Positions 11,497 to 24,480 of a DNA stretch of 64,000 bases are shown here, in pieces. The stretch is from Adiantum capillus-veneris (taxonomy: Eukaryota; Streptophyta; Polypodiopsida; Polypodiales; Pteridaceae). Numbering within the stretch: position 1 is the stretch's first letter; each line of letters begins with the position of its first letter. The DNA is taken from the NCBI GenBank assembly GCA_014529385.2, contig CM043943.1:151484592-151548591 (forward strand), read 5' to 3'. A program made the position numbers and the translations under genes. The notes beneath the pieces were generated by a model. That model made no database searches and was not told the origin of the DNA. It saw only the letters and a list, made by a program, of their open reading frames with translations.

Positions 11497-13104
11497 GTGT
11501 GCAAAACCACTTGGGTAAAAAGAGTGGAACAGACCCTGGAAGTAGAGAACATCCATTCAATCATGTCAACACCCACTCAATGTACTCTTACCCTGGGAGA
11601 ACTGTTAAAAATCAGACCATATCTATGGAATGACTTACAAAAAACTCTAGATAAGGTGGGGATAACAGGGCTAATTGCAAAAACATTGGGTATATTGAAA
11701 CATGATTTGGAGAACAAGGAGATTAGATCCGTCCCTATGAACAACGTCGAAGAATACTACGAAGGGGAAGAAGCAAACACAACCCTTCCGGTGAGATATA
11801 ATGATGTAGAGACCATGGCAATACTAGACAGTGGGGCTGGCACAGCCATAGCCACAAAAGCAGTATGGGAATCATGGGGAAAACCAGTCATTAGACAAAC
11901 TCGAATGAAATTACAATTGGCGGATGGACACATAGAAAAACCCCTAGGACTGCTTGAAAAGATGATAGTTAGTTCTTGTGGAATTAGTTATCAACATACT
12001 TTTGTGATAGTGGACTTTGGAGAGAAACTTAATGATGAATCATCTTGAAGGCCATTCATGTGGCAAGTACAACTAATTTAAGATTGGGGAAACAATTACT
12101 TGTAATTGAAGAAAGTGGGATCAATCATAAGGGTTAATTTGAAAGATCACACTTATAGAGAGGTAATGAAAACACCCATTCAACAATTTGACTCAGTCTC
12201 TTTAACTAAATCAAAGCTTCCATCTTGGTTAAACAAAGATACACCTATTTGGATGTGTGGAGCCTAAAAAAAGGGGAGTTTAAAATGAGAAGAATGTATC
12301 TTAGAAAGGGATTGCACAAATGAAGCATATATACCTAAACCCTTTCCGGAGCATTTGTTTGAGCCATTTGAATGGACTCAAATTTTGGCAACAATGGATG
12401 TGTGTGTGAATACTTCTATGCCTACTCAGTTTTTCAATGAAGATGGTTATGACATAATTCCCATACAAGTGATCTCAACCATTCAAATTGAAGAAGAAGT
12501 TCATGAACCCAAGGACTTACTGAAAGCTCAACAAGTCTTTTTAAACCTCCATTATGATGCTACTGATGAGTTTGAAGAACATTCACCTACATGTGATGAT
12601 TTTGGATAAAAAAAAGAACATGTGAGAGCCCAACTACTCCTAAAAGGAGGAGAGGGAAAGTTTTTTGACTTTCCAAAGAAAAAACCAAGAAGACATAAAT
12701 ATTATATAAGGAAAAGAGAAACAAAAAGCTTGAAATCTAGACCTATGCCATCAGTTTCTAGTAGAACACATTTTTTGATGCAGATAGATGCACATGATTG
12801 TGTCAAAGACAAAATCATGGATATATATCCCTCAAACAACAAGCAAGGAACGTAAAAAACATCAAGGAAAATGAGAAAGGAAATACAATCAAAACATAAG
12901 CACCAGGATGATGAATCATCCATGACACGAGTTGAACGAAAGAAAGAATATCAAGAGTTGAAGAAAACTTTAAAGGAGGTGTATACCACTAAAATGGAAA
13001 CAACCAAGGAAGAGAATAAAGATGTAATGAATGCTCCATCCCATTACAAAGGAGAAGAGCCCAGACCTGCCTACATTGTGAACGACTTGACTGAAGAAAA
13101 ATAA
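11497..13104 (+). pseudogene. Ty3/gypsy protease region (element 1)
   Basis: The open segment 11,497-12,048 carries a retropepsin-like site, MAILDSGAGTAIATKAVWES, with the D-S-G triad. It is followed by LQLADGHIEKPLG and HTFVIVDF. Such proteases cut the Gag-Pol polyprotein. The region matches element 5 in order (ILDGGAGVSIVTK, then KPMGMLKDL), so the two are the same lineage. Past 12,048 the frame is broken into pieces with stops and frameshifts (12,355-12,609, 12,622-12,855, 12,871-13,104). The last contains PAYIVNDLTEEK, like the linker before RT in related elements. No RT follows, because the sequence switches to the minus-strand element 3. Confidence 0.72.
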
Positions 13105-13137
13105 GAGCTTTTTCTAAGCTTTCAAAATTGGACCTTA

Positions 13138-13440
13138 TCACATACAATTGTCCAATTGAAGCGTGTGCTGCACCATGTGCTTCTTCATTTTGAGATCTGT
13201 CCACACCACATGCCTTAAACTCCAAGCTTCAAAATGCTTAAGCAGATTCTTCACTTGAAAACAAATATTTTGCAGCCTTGTATTCTTACTTTGCAACACC
13301 CCAAGTACTTTCTTAACCACCAAAAGAGCATCACCTCTTACCCTCACATGATGGATGCCAAGCTCACGACGGTAAAGGTTGAGCCCTTTTTCCAAAGTAG
13401 CATACTCAACTTCATTATTGCTTTGTGCCATAAGATTCAA
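13138..13440 (-). pseudogene. Second (archaeal-type) RNase H of element 3
   Basis: The minus-strand frame reads NNEVEYATLEKGLNLYR, VRVRGDALLVVKKVLGVLQS and FEAWSLRHVVWT. This is the RVT_3/RNase HI-like domain that some plant Ty3/gypsy lineages (Tat-type) carry after the ordinary RNase H. It would degrade the RNA of the RNA-DNA hybrid. The frame runs out at the boundary with element 1. No integrase is seen between here and the boundary. Confidence 0.7.
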
Positions 13441-13491
13441 ACTCCTTTTAGTTACCGAAGCACCTTGAGGATCATAACTTACAACACCTCC

Positions 13492-14838
13492 TCAAGATTC
13501 ACCATGCGCTTTCTTGTAGGAGCCATAAAAAAACAATAGATATGCATTGTCTATGTCAGGATCTTCCATGTGCTGCTTCTTCACCGTGTCTTCCTTGATA
13601 AGAAGAGGTATCTCCTTATAATTAAGAAAATCAGCCAATGTTGCACTTATAATCTCCTCAACAAGAAAAGAGAATTGTAATTCTTGTAGCTCCACAATCC
13701 ACTTCATGAACCTCTTTGACAAAGTAGGGCTATTCACCAATTGAGGTATAAGAGTGTAGCTAGTGAGAAATGTGAATGGTTTGGGGAGAAGGTAGTGCCT
13801 AAACCTTCTACATGCATAAATCACACTCACCATGATGAGCTCCACATCACTATAGCCTCTTTCCACCTCTAGCTTCCCCTTGCTAGCACAATAGATAAGC
13901 TTCATGTAGTGGGAATTGTTACCTTGTTGAAGAAGCATAGCTCCAATAGCATCCTCACCTCTACTGATGGATTCAAATAAAACTCCTTATCCCAATTAAG
14001 ATCTTGCATAGTAGGAAGAGAACCGAGAACCTCTTTGATACCTTGAAAAACCTCTTCACATTCATTTGTCCATTGTAGAGGATCCAACCTTGCTACTTGC
14101 TCTAGAGAGGATAAAGAAGTTAAGAGGACAAAGAAATGAACCTTGATATATACTTCACCTTTTGAATGAAAGTAGAAAGTTTCTTTGTATCCTAGGTGAT
14201 GGAGGAGCACCAAAGCCTTCACTTTATCAGGATCCGTTTCAATCCCATTCTCTAAGATCATATGCCCCAAAAAATTCACTCTTGGTTGAGCAAGATGACA
14301 CTTCTATGGGTGAGTTGACCTCCACTTTCATCATATTGCTTCAATGCCATCCCAAGTTTTTCACAATGATCCTTTCTAGAGTTATAAACACAAAAGTCAT
14401 CAATAAGATCATTCACAAACTTTCCAAGAAAGGGAGGAAACACCTTACGCGCTTTTGGTACCATGCACATCCATTCATAAGACCAAAAGGAAGCACACAA
14501 TAACAAAAGCATCCCCATGGTGTGATAAATGTGGTCTTTTTTCAATCTTCTAAAGCCAAGGTGAGCTGAAAATATCCAGAGAATCCATCGCATACACTAT
14601 ACCTCTCATGCCATGTAATAGAATCAAGTATGTCATCTATGAAAGGAAGAGGGTATGTATGCCTCTTCATAACTACATTTAGAGGCTTAAAATCAACACA
14701 TATTCTCCACTTTACATCCTTCTTGGGTGTGACAACAACATGACTTACCCATTCTGCAGTACTCACAAGACATATGAAACCTGCTATGAGAAGCTTGTCT
14801 ATTTCTTCCTTTAAAGAATTAAGTTGTACCTGTCCCAT
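13492..14838 (-). pseudogene. Reverse transcriptase-RNase H of element 3
   Basis: The RT starts at about 14,838 with LNSLKEEIDKLLIAGFI, then VVTPKKDVKWRICVDFKPLN and YSVCDGFSGYFQL. In another frame VNDLIDDFCVYNSRKDHCEK follows; the usual Y-x-D-D is LIDD here. Next are MNFLGHMILENGIETDPDKV (14,279) and the RNase H part (13,938-13,492), with ATLADFLNYKE at its end. At least two frameshifts divide it, so it is inactive. Domain order RT-RNase H-second RNase H fits Ty3/gypsy. Confidence 0.85.
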
Positions 14839-15056
14839 TCTCCTTAGCTTTTGGCGTATAGGTTGAGCTCCTTCCTTGATTGGTATGTGGATTTCCTCGC
14901 CTTTGAATCCTCTAATTTCCTCATAAGAGGTGATAAATAAATTGGAAAATTAATGTATCATATGTATGTACTCACCCTTCTCATGAATAGTTTGGGTTGA
15001 ACTTTGGGTTGCATCAGCTCTTGTTTGACATTAGGTTGAACTTTGCATTGCATCAA

Positions 15057-16001
15057 CTATTCAATTTTCTCATAAGGACCAGAGATATCCTCATTCTCCA
15101 TAAGGCCAAGAAATATTTGTTTCTCATCATGCTCTTCTTCAAGAAACAAGGAGGAAACATTTAGATCACTATCGCTGCTATTTTCCACTTCACTGCCATC
15201 ATCCCCATTGTCTCCTTCTTCACTTGAGTATTCTTCTTTATCACTTTTCTCATCAAAATTAGCATCCAAAGATTTATTTCTAGCCATGTCAAACCTCTTC
15301 TTATCACCCCTTCTATTATAGAGAGTGATGATACCATGTCCCCAATCTTGTATTGCTTTGGTGTCCTGTAACCATGGTCTTCCAAGAATGAGAGGGAAAG
15401 CAAAAATACCCGTGGACATAACATGGAAATTGAATAGCACTTTAACATCAAATACATCCACCTTCAAGTCCTTTATAACTACCAAGCACTTCACCCTTGA
15501 TTGGTTGTTAATATTTATGCAAAATCTTGAATTCTTCACCATGTTAAGTCCCAAATTTGATACACAAGCTTGAGTAATAACACATACTTGTGCACCTTTA
15601 TCAATATAAGTCTCTCCAATGCACTTCCTCTTATGCCATGCATTGATAGTAAGACATATATCAGGTAGCTCATTCAAAGATAGGACTCTCACAGACCCCC
15701 TTGCAGGCTCCTTCTTCATGGGGTTGACTACATACTTCCACTGCCTCTTCAACTTAGGAAACATCTCCATGAGTTTCCCAAAGATAACATTAGACTTTCT
15801 ATTCACCAAATCAGCCCTTAAACTATAACTTGGTTTCCCTTTTCCCAAAGGAAAGTTGGATGCATTGTAATGTTGCTTGGGTTTTCTCTTCTTCTTCTCT
15901 TTACATGTACCTGTTTCAACCTGTTTTCCTCCTTTATGGCCGGGACTTGCATCTCTCATGTCATGATCTCTTGTAACCCTCTTACCTGTAGGCATGACCA
16001 T
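15057..16001 (-). pseudogene. Gag-protease linker and protease of element 3
   Basis: A 314-residue open frame. Basic residues come first, then FPLGKGKPSYSLRADLVNRK. A protease-like fold follows around residue 130, YIDKGAQVCVITQACVSNLG. The catalytic triad reads D-K-G instead of D-S/T-G; element 4 has D-G-G at the same place. Next are FHVMSTGIFAFPLILGRPWLQD and an acidic C-terminal third. The frame itself is intact, but its neighbours are broken. In the lineage this protein would process Gag-Pol. Confidence 0.75.
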
Positions 16002-16141
16002 AGCTCCCGAATCATCCTCTTTTTCTCCAAATGGATTATGCTTACCACCTTTGTTTTGCCCTTCTCTTCAGCCGCCGTCAAACCGCTTGGCCTTGCTTAC
16101 CCTTTAATCTCAATACCATAACCTTGAGCTCGAGAAGAAAT

Positions 16142-17106
16142 TTATGAAGGAAGAGTAAACATGTCACCACCCATTTTCTTTGGCTTGTCACATTGAGGGC
16201 TTTTATGACCCCATTCACCACAATTGTAATATTGAAACATATCCGCTCTTCTACATGCCTCTTCCTCTACCACCTGTAAATCCCTCATTACTTCCATAGC
16301 CACATCCATATCCATAGCTTTGACCTCTTCCACCTCCCATCATATTCATACTAAGATTCTTCTCATAAGACCTACAACCTCTTGCATCGCCTTGCAAAAA
16401 GCATTCACATCATGAGAAGCTTATTGATCATAACCCGGCTCTCTGATGAGGACCCTTCGTTTCTCTACAGCTTTCACTTCAACCTTTGGATCGACATTGA
16501 TTTCAAGTTGATGAAGATTCTCTGATTTTCACTCTTTATTATTTGCAATTTCAACTACCTCCTCAAAGGTCCTTGGCTGCTTAAGCTCCACCTTCAAGTG
16601 TAGACTACTCCTCAAGCTTGCTAGAAACCTATCCTTCTTCAACATGGATGGAGTAACTTCAGCCCCCAAAGATGTACACCACTTTGTCTATAACACATTG
16701 AATGCCTTCATAAAGTCTTCTATAGTGTGGCCTTCACCTTGTACCAAGCCTTGAATAGATTGCCATACCTTTTTTGTGGGTCTTCCACCTATTGAAAGTG
16801 TGTACAAAAAGCATGTCTTACCATTTCTTAAGTAATAACTTGAGGAGTTTGTGATGATTGTAGCTCCTTTTTGTAGCCTTCCAACCATTCCCTAGCATCT
16901 CCCTTCATACAGAAGTAGAAGATTCGTAGCACCAATGTTGGGTCTTACTTATCAGTCAGCAAGAAGGCAAGCAAACTCCATCTGTTCAATGAAACCTTCT
17001 GCACTTTCATTTGATTTCCCACTAAAATACAGAAAACTAAACACCATGTCTTCCAAAACATGTAAGCTGAAGGGAGATTCCTTAGTGGTGGCAGGCACCA
17101 AAACAC
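16142..17106 (-). pseudogene. Gag of element 3, decayed
   Basis: The minus-strand Gag begins near 17,060-17,160 with VLEDMVFSFLYFSGKSNES, then FIEQMEFACLLAD, and by frame changes KGDAREWLEGYKKELQ. It ends in a damaged zinc knuckle, YYNCGEWGHKSPQC, in which the first Cys is Tyr (about 16,240-16,200). Several stops and shifts occur. The pieces match Gag of elements 2 and 4. Confidence 0.75.
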
Positions 17107-18250
17107 TGTTGGGCAAAAGAAAAAGTGGGACACCTCTATAGCTATATAGCCCAAGAGCATTCAAAATTCAACATAAGCAACAAAAATTATACCCCAAAAA
17201 CTCATAGTAAACCCCAACAAAACGGTCTATGCTCCCTTGGAATTTACCAGCACGCACCCACCCAAAGGACCATAGCACATAGGAGAAAAACCTTGTCAAA
17301 GCACCGATTTACAGCACACACCAACCAATGCATATGAATAAAGGGACTTCCCTTTCCAAATTTAACATAACAAACCCACAACTTTAACATAAATTCCACA
17401 ATTCATAAATACATGCCTCCCAATCTGTCTGCACATAATTTGCCACTAGGCTACCATAGCCATAACCCTGCAGAGAACTAGTCGTAACTTGGAGAGCCAA
17501 TTGGGGCACTTTAAAGGTTGGAAGGAATCTTGGAAAATGAATGGTGAGAAAGATGAAGATGACCAAAAACTGAATCTACACCCCTCTAAATGCAAAATTG
17601 ACATGAACAGAGAGCTGTCCCGCTACGACTTCAAGTATAGAAGGCAAGGCGAGGCAAAAACTGCATCAGAAACCATCAAGGAGGCTTCATGAGATAAAAC
17701 ATGCAAAGTTTTGAAGTTTGGATGAACTTTTTTAAGTTTTTACATGAGTTTTAGTTATATACAAGTCTCACTTCAAAAAACTCACTCACGAGCACTTATA
17801 ATAGCCCCAATAGCTGGCGCTATACTAGTGACTTGCCCTCCATGTACATGTGCTTGCTAAAGCAAGCTAAAAAACCCATAGAAAGAAAGCTCACACACCC
17901 TTTTGACATTGGGTGTCATTTCCATATGTAAAAATTTACAAAGAACGGGGTGTCAAAAATGCACCTATCAAATCAAGATGGAGAAAGACTCAGGGAGGAG
18001 ATTATGAGATTGAAGCATGCTAGCCTCTAGGAGACTACAACCTTTTCTATGTGTGAAATTATGGAATGGTTGATCAATTTATTCTATATAGAAATCAAGT
18101 TAGTTCCTTCAGGTCATGAGGAAGGATCTTCAAATTGTGAAAATGTATATCCTAGCATTAGGGTCAAAGTGTAGCATCAAAAAGTCGACAATGATCTCTT
18201 TATCCAAATTTTACTCATTCCATCCTTCAATGCGGAGAAGGGATATTGTA
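17107..18250 (-). other. Probable LTR of element 3 and flank
   Basis: On the minus strand the segment ends in GCCCAACA at 17,107, followed by TTTTGGTGCC, the primer-binding word of this family. A CTATATAGC TATA-like motif lies near 17,143-17,151. The far LTR end was not found. Nothing else is recognised up to the LINE. Confidence 0.4.
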
Positions 18251-18299
18251 ACTAAAGGAGAATATTTTGACACCTAGGAGCCCCGCTGGGGGTTGATGT

Positions 18300-19940
18300 A
18301 ATCCACAAGCAAAGATTCCTATGGGTGATGGAGAAGGTGAAGAGCAAGATGTGAAGGTGAAAGTATGTGCTCCTCCCCTTTTTGAATAGAATAAAGGCTA
18401 TCAATTCCTTCTTGCTCCCGTATATAGCATTTAATGGGACGTGGTTTAATCTTGCCAAATGCAATTGGAAAGATTTCTTTTTAAGACCAATTAAGATATT
18501 CCTTTGGAAGAACAACAGTAAGGACTCTAAGCCCTGGAAGTGGGCTAAATGGGAGGCTATTGCCAAAATTGTGGAGAAAGGTGGTCTTGGGATTCATGAG
18601 GAAGTCCTGTGCACCAAGCTTGTAGTTGTGCTTGCAAAATGGGGCTAGGCTTGAGCTATTATGGCTAAGTCCATGATTGATAGCTTTAAGATATGCTTGA
18701 AAGTTGATGGTCAGTGGAAAGGGCTTGAAGTGCACGACAAGATGCTTGCCCCTTGGTGGGCCATTATGAAACTTGGGAGTATGAAATGCAAACTTTCTTG
18801 GAAATTCAATAAGGCTACAGAGTCCTTGGAATGGGGAGAGTTGTTTAGGTACTTTCATAATTCCATAACTCACTAGTCCCCTTGGTTCTCTAAGGTTGGA
18901 AGCATCTTGCTAACCCCTTTCTGGAGAGAAGTTGCCCGAAAAATCATAACAAAGGTATTAAATGTCTTGGTTGACTCTGGGACTACAACAATTGTAATTG
19001 GAAAGGAACGAATAGCTCTCTCTCCAATTTAATCTAAATGAGACAGAAAGGTTGTTATCAGTAGAGCCCTAGAATGGGTTAACAGGTTGTGTTTGTCAAA
19101 CTGTGAATCCAAGTTCAAGTGGAAAGCTTGGAAGTGGCCTAAGAACAGAAACTTCCTCAAACCTCAAACCAAGGAAGTGTACTATACACTTATGTATTCG
19201 AAGGTTTGGTTCTCTCCGCTTAATAAGCAATGGGGCAAGCACTGGCTGGAGTCAAGATGGGAGTCAATTGGAAATAATATTTCATGCGTGCCATGGCCTT
19301 ACAGGATGAAGGTCTTAATGTGGAGGGTTCTATGGGGTGCAATACTGACTAGCGTGAAGGTGTTCACCAAGGGAATCAATCTAGACAAATGCCCACAATG
19401 CAAGTCGGCTAGTGAAGACCTCACTCACCTATTCAAGGAATGCTGTGATTTATGGCCTAGTAGGGAAAATTTGCAAATGGGTCCAAAAAACCTGGAAATA
19501 GGATTCTTCAAGAATAACCTTTTATTGGAAAGGAAGGTGTTTAAGAGTGAAGTGCTACTCATAGTCACGCAAACTATGAGATATTGCTATTTGCTTCATG
19601 TTTGGAAGGCAAGGAACGGTCAAATATTCGAGCACATATCGAAAACTTCCAAATTTGTGATGATTATCCAAGAAAGTAGGGAGGCGATCATTGCCTTCAA
19701 AAAACAAAACTCGGATGAGTGAAACAAGGCTATAGGCACCACTATGACTGAATATCTTGAGTAAATAGGTGGGCTAATCACTTGCCATGGGGTGGCTCTC
19801 CTTTCGGTTGATGTAATGATGACCTTGGGAAGATGTTGTGGCTCGGAATGAGCATGACAAGAACTTGTAATTTTTCCACTATGTTAATATAATCTACTCA
19901 CAATTATGAGTTTTCCAAAAGGAAAAGAAATAAAAAAATC
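18300..19940 (+). pseudogene. LINE 3' part: RT C-terminus and zf-RVT
   Basis: The plus strand carries the C-terminal part of a plant non-LTR retrotransposon polyprotein. IKAINSFLLPYIAFNG, KIFLWKNNSKDSKPW and EKGGLGIHEE (18,367-18,648) match the segment after the RT core. Past a broken stretch, 19,087-19,722 holds YRMKVLMWRVLWGAI and CPQCKSASEDLTHLFKEC, the zf-RVT zinc motif. An A-rich end follows at about 19,910-19,940. The RT catalytic core and endonuclease are missing, as expected of a 5'-truncated LINE. Stops at 18,646 and elsewhere make it inactive. Confidence 0.82.
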
Positions 19941-20575
19941 AAGTGAGTTCCTTTAAGATGTTCGCCTAAGCTTGACACTAGAGGGGGCAGGAATGCCCAT
20001 GCGATAGGGGTCAATCCGGGAGGGGGTTACCGGGCTAAGAGTCCACCATTCTCCTTCCTCGTATAGCCAACAACCCACCATTTTTGGACTTGTGGACAAC
20101 ATGGAAACACCTTCTCTCAAAGAGGAAATCGATCCTCACAATTGCAATTGGCATGGTGTGGCATGTAGATGTCACAAGACATCCTTGGGAATGCAGGGGC
20201 CCTTGAACAAAGCACACAGTTTCCATATTGATGGGGGCGCTCATCAAAGGTGGCCACACTTTTCTTCTCATGGGCTTTTTCTAGTTGGCAATGTCGGGCT
20301 TGTTAGATCTTGTAGAAGGGATCCTGCCCTTCAATGCTGCATGATGGTTCATTATGGTTCTCGATGATCTCCCTGTGTGCATTGAGGTAATCCCATAGAT
20401 GGATGGTCCATTGGTTTCCATGCAACATTGATTTTGTTTGGCTAAAGTCTTGGAAGTTTTTTTTGTGCTCCTAATGGTTCAAGGGCCCACCTGATCTGCT
20501 CTAAGGATGGTGATGGTGGCTCGGCTCTATGTTGGGGGACTTCTTGATAGCTTGATAGACATTCTTGGGTGGGAT
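19941..20575. other. Intergenic, nothing recognised
   Basis: Two overlapping short frames on opposite strands (20,035-20,271 and 20,092-20,367) show no known domain. This stretch separates the LINE tail from the start of family E copy A. Confidence 0.4.
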
Positions 20576-22306
20576 GGTACATTAGGAGAAACTTGGACTC
20601 ACTTTTGGGCCCTTTAAGAATCCACACCATCTTCGAGAGAGAAAATGAAAATGTTAAATAATACATTTTACGTGATACTTTTTTGCGCCAACAAAAAGGC
20701 AAAATGACATTCTTTGTTAGGTAGCTGCCATCTTTATTATTCTTATCCTTCATTCTCTTATCATAAATCCAAGTAACCATATGACTGATAATTTGAAATG
20801 CTAATTTACAAGCGCTCCCTCCAAAAACTTAAGCTACAGGAACTCTATGAGCTCTAAACATGAGACTACAATCTTCCCTCCCAAAACTTGAGATATTTCA
20901 TCAATCTTAAGTGTCTGCCTGTCTCTCAATAAACTCTAGGAATGGAGAATGCTTCTTTTTTTGATGAAAACACCAATTGAAACTTTCAATCCTCAACCCC
21001 TTCATGTTCAACACTTACCCAAAGAAAGAATACACATCATATTCACATTGATGTATTTCAAGAGTACGCACCATTGCAAAAACATAGAAGGGAGTCTTTC
21101 TTATCTCAACGAAGAAAGAACTTAGAAAGACAAACAAGGAATATCATTTGGATTTGTGGACTGATGGGTCTATCTACCCAAAGTTTCCTACAACAAATTT
21201 CCCGCTTCTTTTTGCTAATATCACTAACCTTTTACATTTCATAGGCGATGGCAAGGATGGGCTATTGGGCTACACTCAACATTTTAAAATGGGAGGATTG
21301 AATGCAGAAAAGCAAAGAGACTTCCTATCGATGGAGAACATGCAGTTAAAGAAACATAATGAGACATGGACTCAAAAGATTTTATCAAACAGAGAGACAA
21401 TCCAAAGCCTTGAGAAGAAGATCACAAGTTTGCGTGGGAAAGAAACCATGCTTGGGTGTTCGAAAAGAAAATGATATCTATGCAGCATACAGAATATGAA
21501 GATTGGTAGTGGCGGCTTGAAAAAACAAATACGTGCTTTAAGGTAACTCAACCTTTGTTTGTGCTTTTGTATCCTATATATGTGCTATACTTTCTTACTA
21601 TTGATCATGACATATGGTGCTGTGCTATCTTTGCAAGTCTTTGCTACATCCAAACTTGAACAGAGTAGGTTACCATGTAGATGTACATTACAGCTGTCGA
21701 GTTCTAAAACAAGTAGTTGAAGAGATGATAACTCAAAAAAAAATTTATAAATTGAAAGGGAGACTCCTTACCTCCTTCATGAAGGAGAACCAGCTGGAAC
21801 CAATGGAAGTGCAAGCAATACTCGATGAGAGTGGCATCTCGCAAATAGGATACAGGGCACTCTTCAAAGCATTAGCAAAAAAATATCAAAATAAACTGCA
21901 AAGAGGATCGTTGCTGCCAAAGCCATCACATGTAAAGGCTGCACGTCAGCACGTAAATGATGAGGTGTTTGAGAAACTTGGGTTACCATTCCATATTAAA
22001 GCAACATTCTTAGGCAAGGGGGGTAGATAGGTACACTATAACGAGCATAACAATCTCTTTGTTGATCTTGAAGCATTGCAAAGGTATGCAATTTACTTCT
22101 TTGACATGAGTCGAGAGGAGTGCAATGGGGTTCTCAAGTTTGCTTTGAAGCTTGACAAGTGCAAGGTCCTGAAGAATAGCTAGCTGGAGAGAGTCACCAT
22201 TACCCTCATGAATAGAGCTTTGGATCCATCTCAATAACCAAAGAGGACTGACGATACTTCAACGTGCATCCAAAAACAACATTTTGATGCTAGGATCATT
22301 TCACGT
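20576..22306 (+). pseudogene. Family E gene copy A, 5' exons
   Basis: This part aligns along its length with the reverse complement of 53,430-51,715 (copy B). The product is not recognised by name. Visible parts are LDLWTDGSIYPKFPTTN and GDGKDGLLGY at 21,148-21,270, and a coiled coil with a basic end (GCSKRK) by 21,470. An exon end reads KKQIRAL followed by the donor GTAACT (about 21,543). The next exon starts near 21,631 and has TQKKIYKLKGRLLTSF and GYRALFKALAKKYQNK. The acceptor reads GCAA where copy B has GCAG, so splicing is probably lost. Element 4 interrupts the next intron. In-frame stops, as at 22,028, show decay. Confidence 0.62.
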
Positions 22307-23449
22307 TGTTAGGAGTTTTTTGGAAGAAGTGATTGCGGATATGTACATGCACATGCATGGTGCATCAAATAAAGGATTGCCCATTTTCAAGAGCCAAGTG
22401 GTTACGTGCAGCCCACATGTGTACAAGTAGGATAGCGTATACATACTACACCAATTTTCATTATCACCAGTACCGGTGTATTTTTTCTATAATAATGAGG
22501 AGTTGGTAGCGCGTAAAAATTCTCAAGGAAACTATGAGCGAGCGCACACCATGAGGTAAGCAGGTGTGTCAGATGACATCCAGTGGTATCAGGAGGTCGA
22601 ATGGGGTCAAGACTTGCACGCGGATAAGTACGGACACAATGTGGGTGTTTTCTTGTGATAAATCATGGAAAATATCATCATGAGAATTGTATTTGGGGGC
22701 CACTTCACGTGATTGCGGGATGCATTATTGGAAAAAGTTGAGTGCCAAGTGTGCGGATGGATGTAGAAGGGTGACAAAAACTCACTGTGTGGCCATTTTT
22801 TAGCCTGTTTGGGGTCCATTTGAGGTCAATCAAAAGACCAAAGGTGACCACGGGATAAAGTGAAGTGTGGACACTGAAAAACATGAGAAAAAAGACCACA
22901 AAAACGTGGAGAGAAGAGGAGGAACAGCCGCAACTGAGTTTTTGTTGTTTTTGGAGCCTGTTTTGGCCATAAAGTGCTCATCAGAAGTCAGATTTGAGCA
23001 CTTTGATATTGTAGAATAGGGTTTTTGCCATTCCGAATGCAATGATGCTGTCCTTTTTGCCAAATTCCTCACTTTTTCCTACTATTTGAGCAAAGTTTCT
23101 CCTATGAGCGAAGTCTTTGCTCCAATTTGTGATTGTATCTAGCATATTTGATCCATATTGTGTGAGGTATCTACCCCATTGGTGTTGGCCCAAGCTCATT
23201 TGTATCTAATCATAAAAAATATTCCTCTTTTGAGCTGAGTTTCTTGGGTGTGTGTGTGTGTGCCTCTGTGTTGAGTGGACAAATGAATAGTCTCTGTCCT
23301 CTCACTCCATTGGTGTGTTCCCTGTCTCGACCAGGTGGGTTGTGTAAGCCAAGTGGTGCCCCATAGTGTGTGTGTGTGTGTGTGTATCATCCCAAGAGTG
23401 TGTGTTGGGTGATTATAGAGGTGTTGTGTGTTTTTCCATCCCATTCACA
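22307..23449 (+). repeat. 5' LTR of element 4
   Basis: Starts TGTTAGGA and ends ATTCACA. It contains a (GT)n tract near 23,371-23,390. It matches 26,816-28,043 apart from indels. A 366-base piece of the same LTR reappears at 39,567-39,932. Confidence 0.85.
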
Positions 23450-23455
23450 TTTTTT

Positions 23456-23465
23456 TGGTGCCCCC
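23456..23465 (+). other. Primer-binding-site-like word, element 4
   Basis: TGGTGCCCCC follows six bases after the LTR end. It matches the equivalent positions in elements 2 and 3. Confidence 0.5.
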
Positions 23466-24480
23466 ATTGAGGATCTTCTTCGAGTACCTTCAGCTTCGGG
23501 ATAACAGATTACAGATTGCAAATTACAGGTTTTACAGATTATAAGTACAGGTACAGGTGATTCACACACGTACAGGTAAGCTGGAGTAGAGTGATATACT
23601 GGCTAGTGGAAGTCACTTGCAGTTGCTGTGGGTATGCATCATTTGGTGCATGTTTGAGTGCATTGTTTGCAAAGTATTGTACGTTACTTGTGGATACTGC
23701 CATTGTACGCCTTTGTGGAGCCATACTTGGTTTTATTTGGTAGACTTGGTCTGGAAGATAGTCATTTCTGAGACTTGGCTATACATTTTTCTGCATAACC
23801 TACATTGTTGATGGTCGATAGCATGACATTTTATTGAGCTGGGGGATTCTCAAATGTGAGATCCTTTCGCTGATACAGATGGCTGAAGCACCCTTTTCGT
23901 GACCTCGCCATAGGTTATGTACTAGTGATTCCTACTTGATGCTCGGGTTCTATTGTTGACAGGTTATGCATACAAATACAGTCTATATTTTGGGTTCTTA
24001 CTGCTCTACTTTTGAGGAAACTCTGCCAAAATTTTTCCAGGTTGTGATGCTGGTTTTTTGGTCTTTTGAGCCATTTATGATGTTATGCTATTGAAATTCT
24101 GGCAAAATCAGAGGGTAATTAGTCAAATGTCCTTTCTTGGGAGCTACATGGATGGCTTTTAATGAATAATCACGACGGACCTCAGTTCACTCCTTTTCAT
24201 TTAACACAGAATCCAGATAAATGTTCATGTGTCCAAGAAGATATTTTTTCAGCAGCACATAGTCTTTATGTTCGGACCAAGAAGATTAAGAGAGATACTG
24301 GAATCCCCTTTTCCTGTTGTAATTTCGATGATTAACTATGAGAACTCATTTGATGTGCATGTGTTGTCCTTATCTAAAGAAGAGCTTCATTGAAGTTTCT
24401 GGGGATTGAGTCAGTAAAAAGTATTGGGTTCTTGCACCTGTGTTAGAAGGGGCTCTCAAAGCATCAAAACTTGGTTAGCC

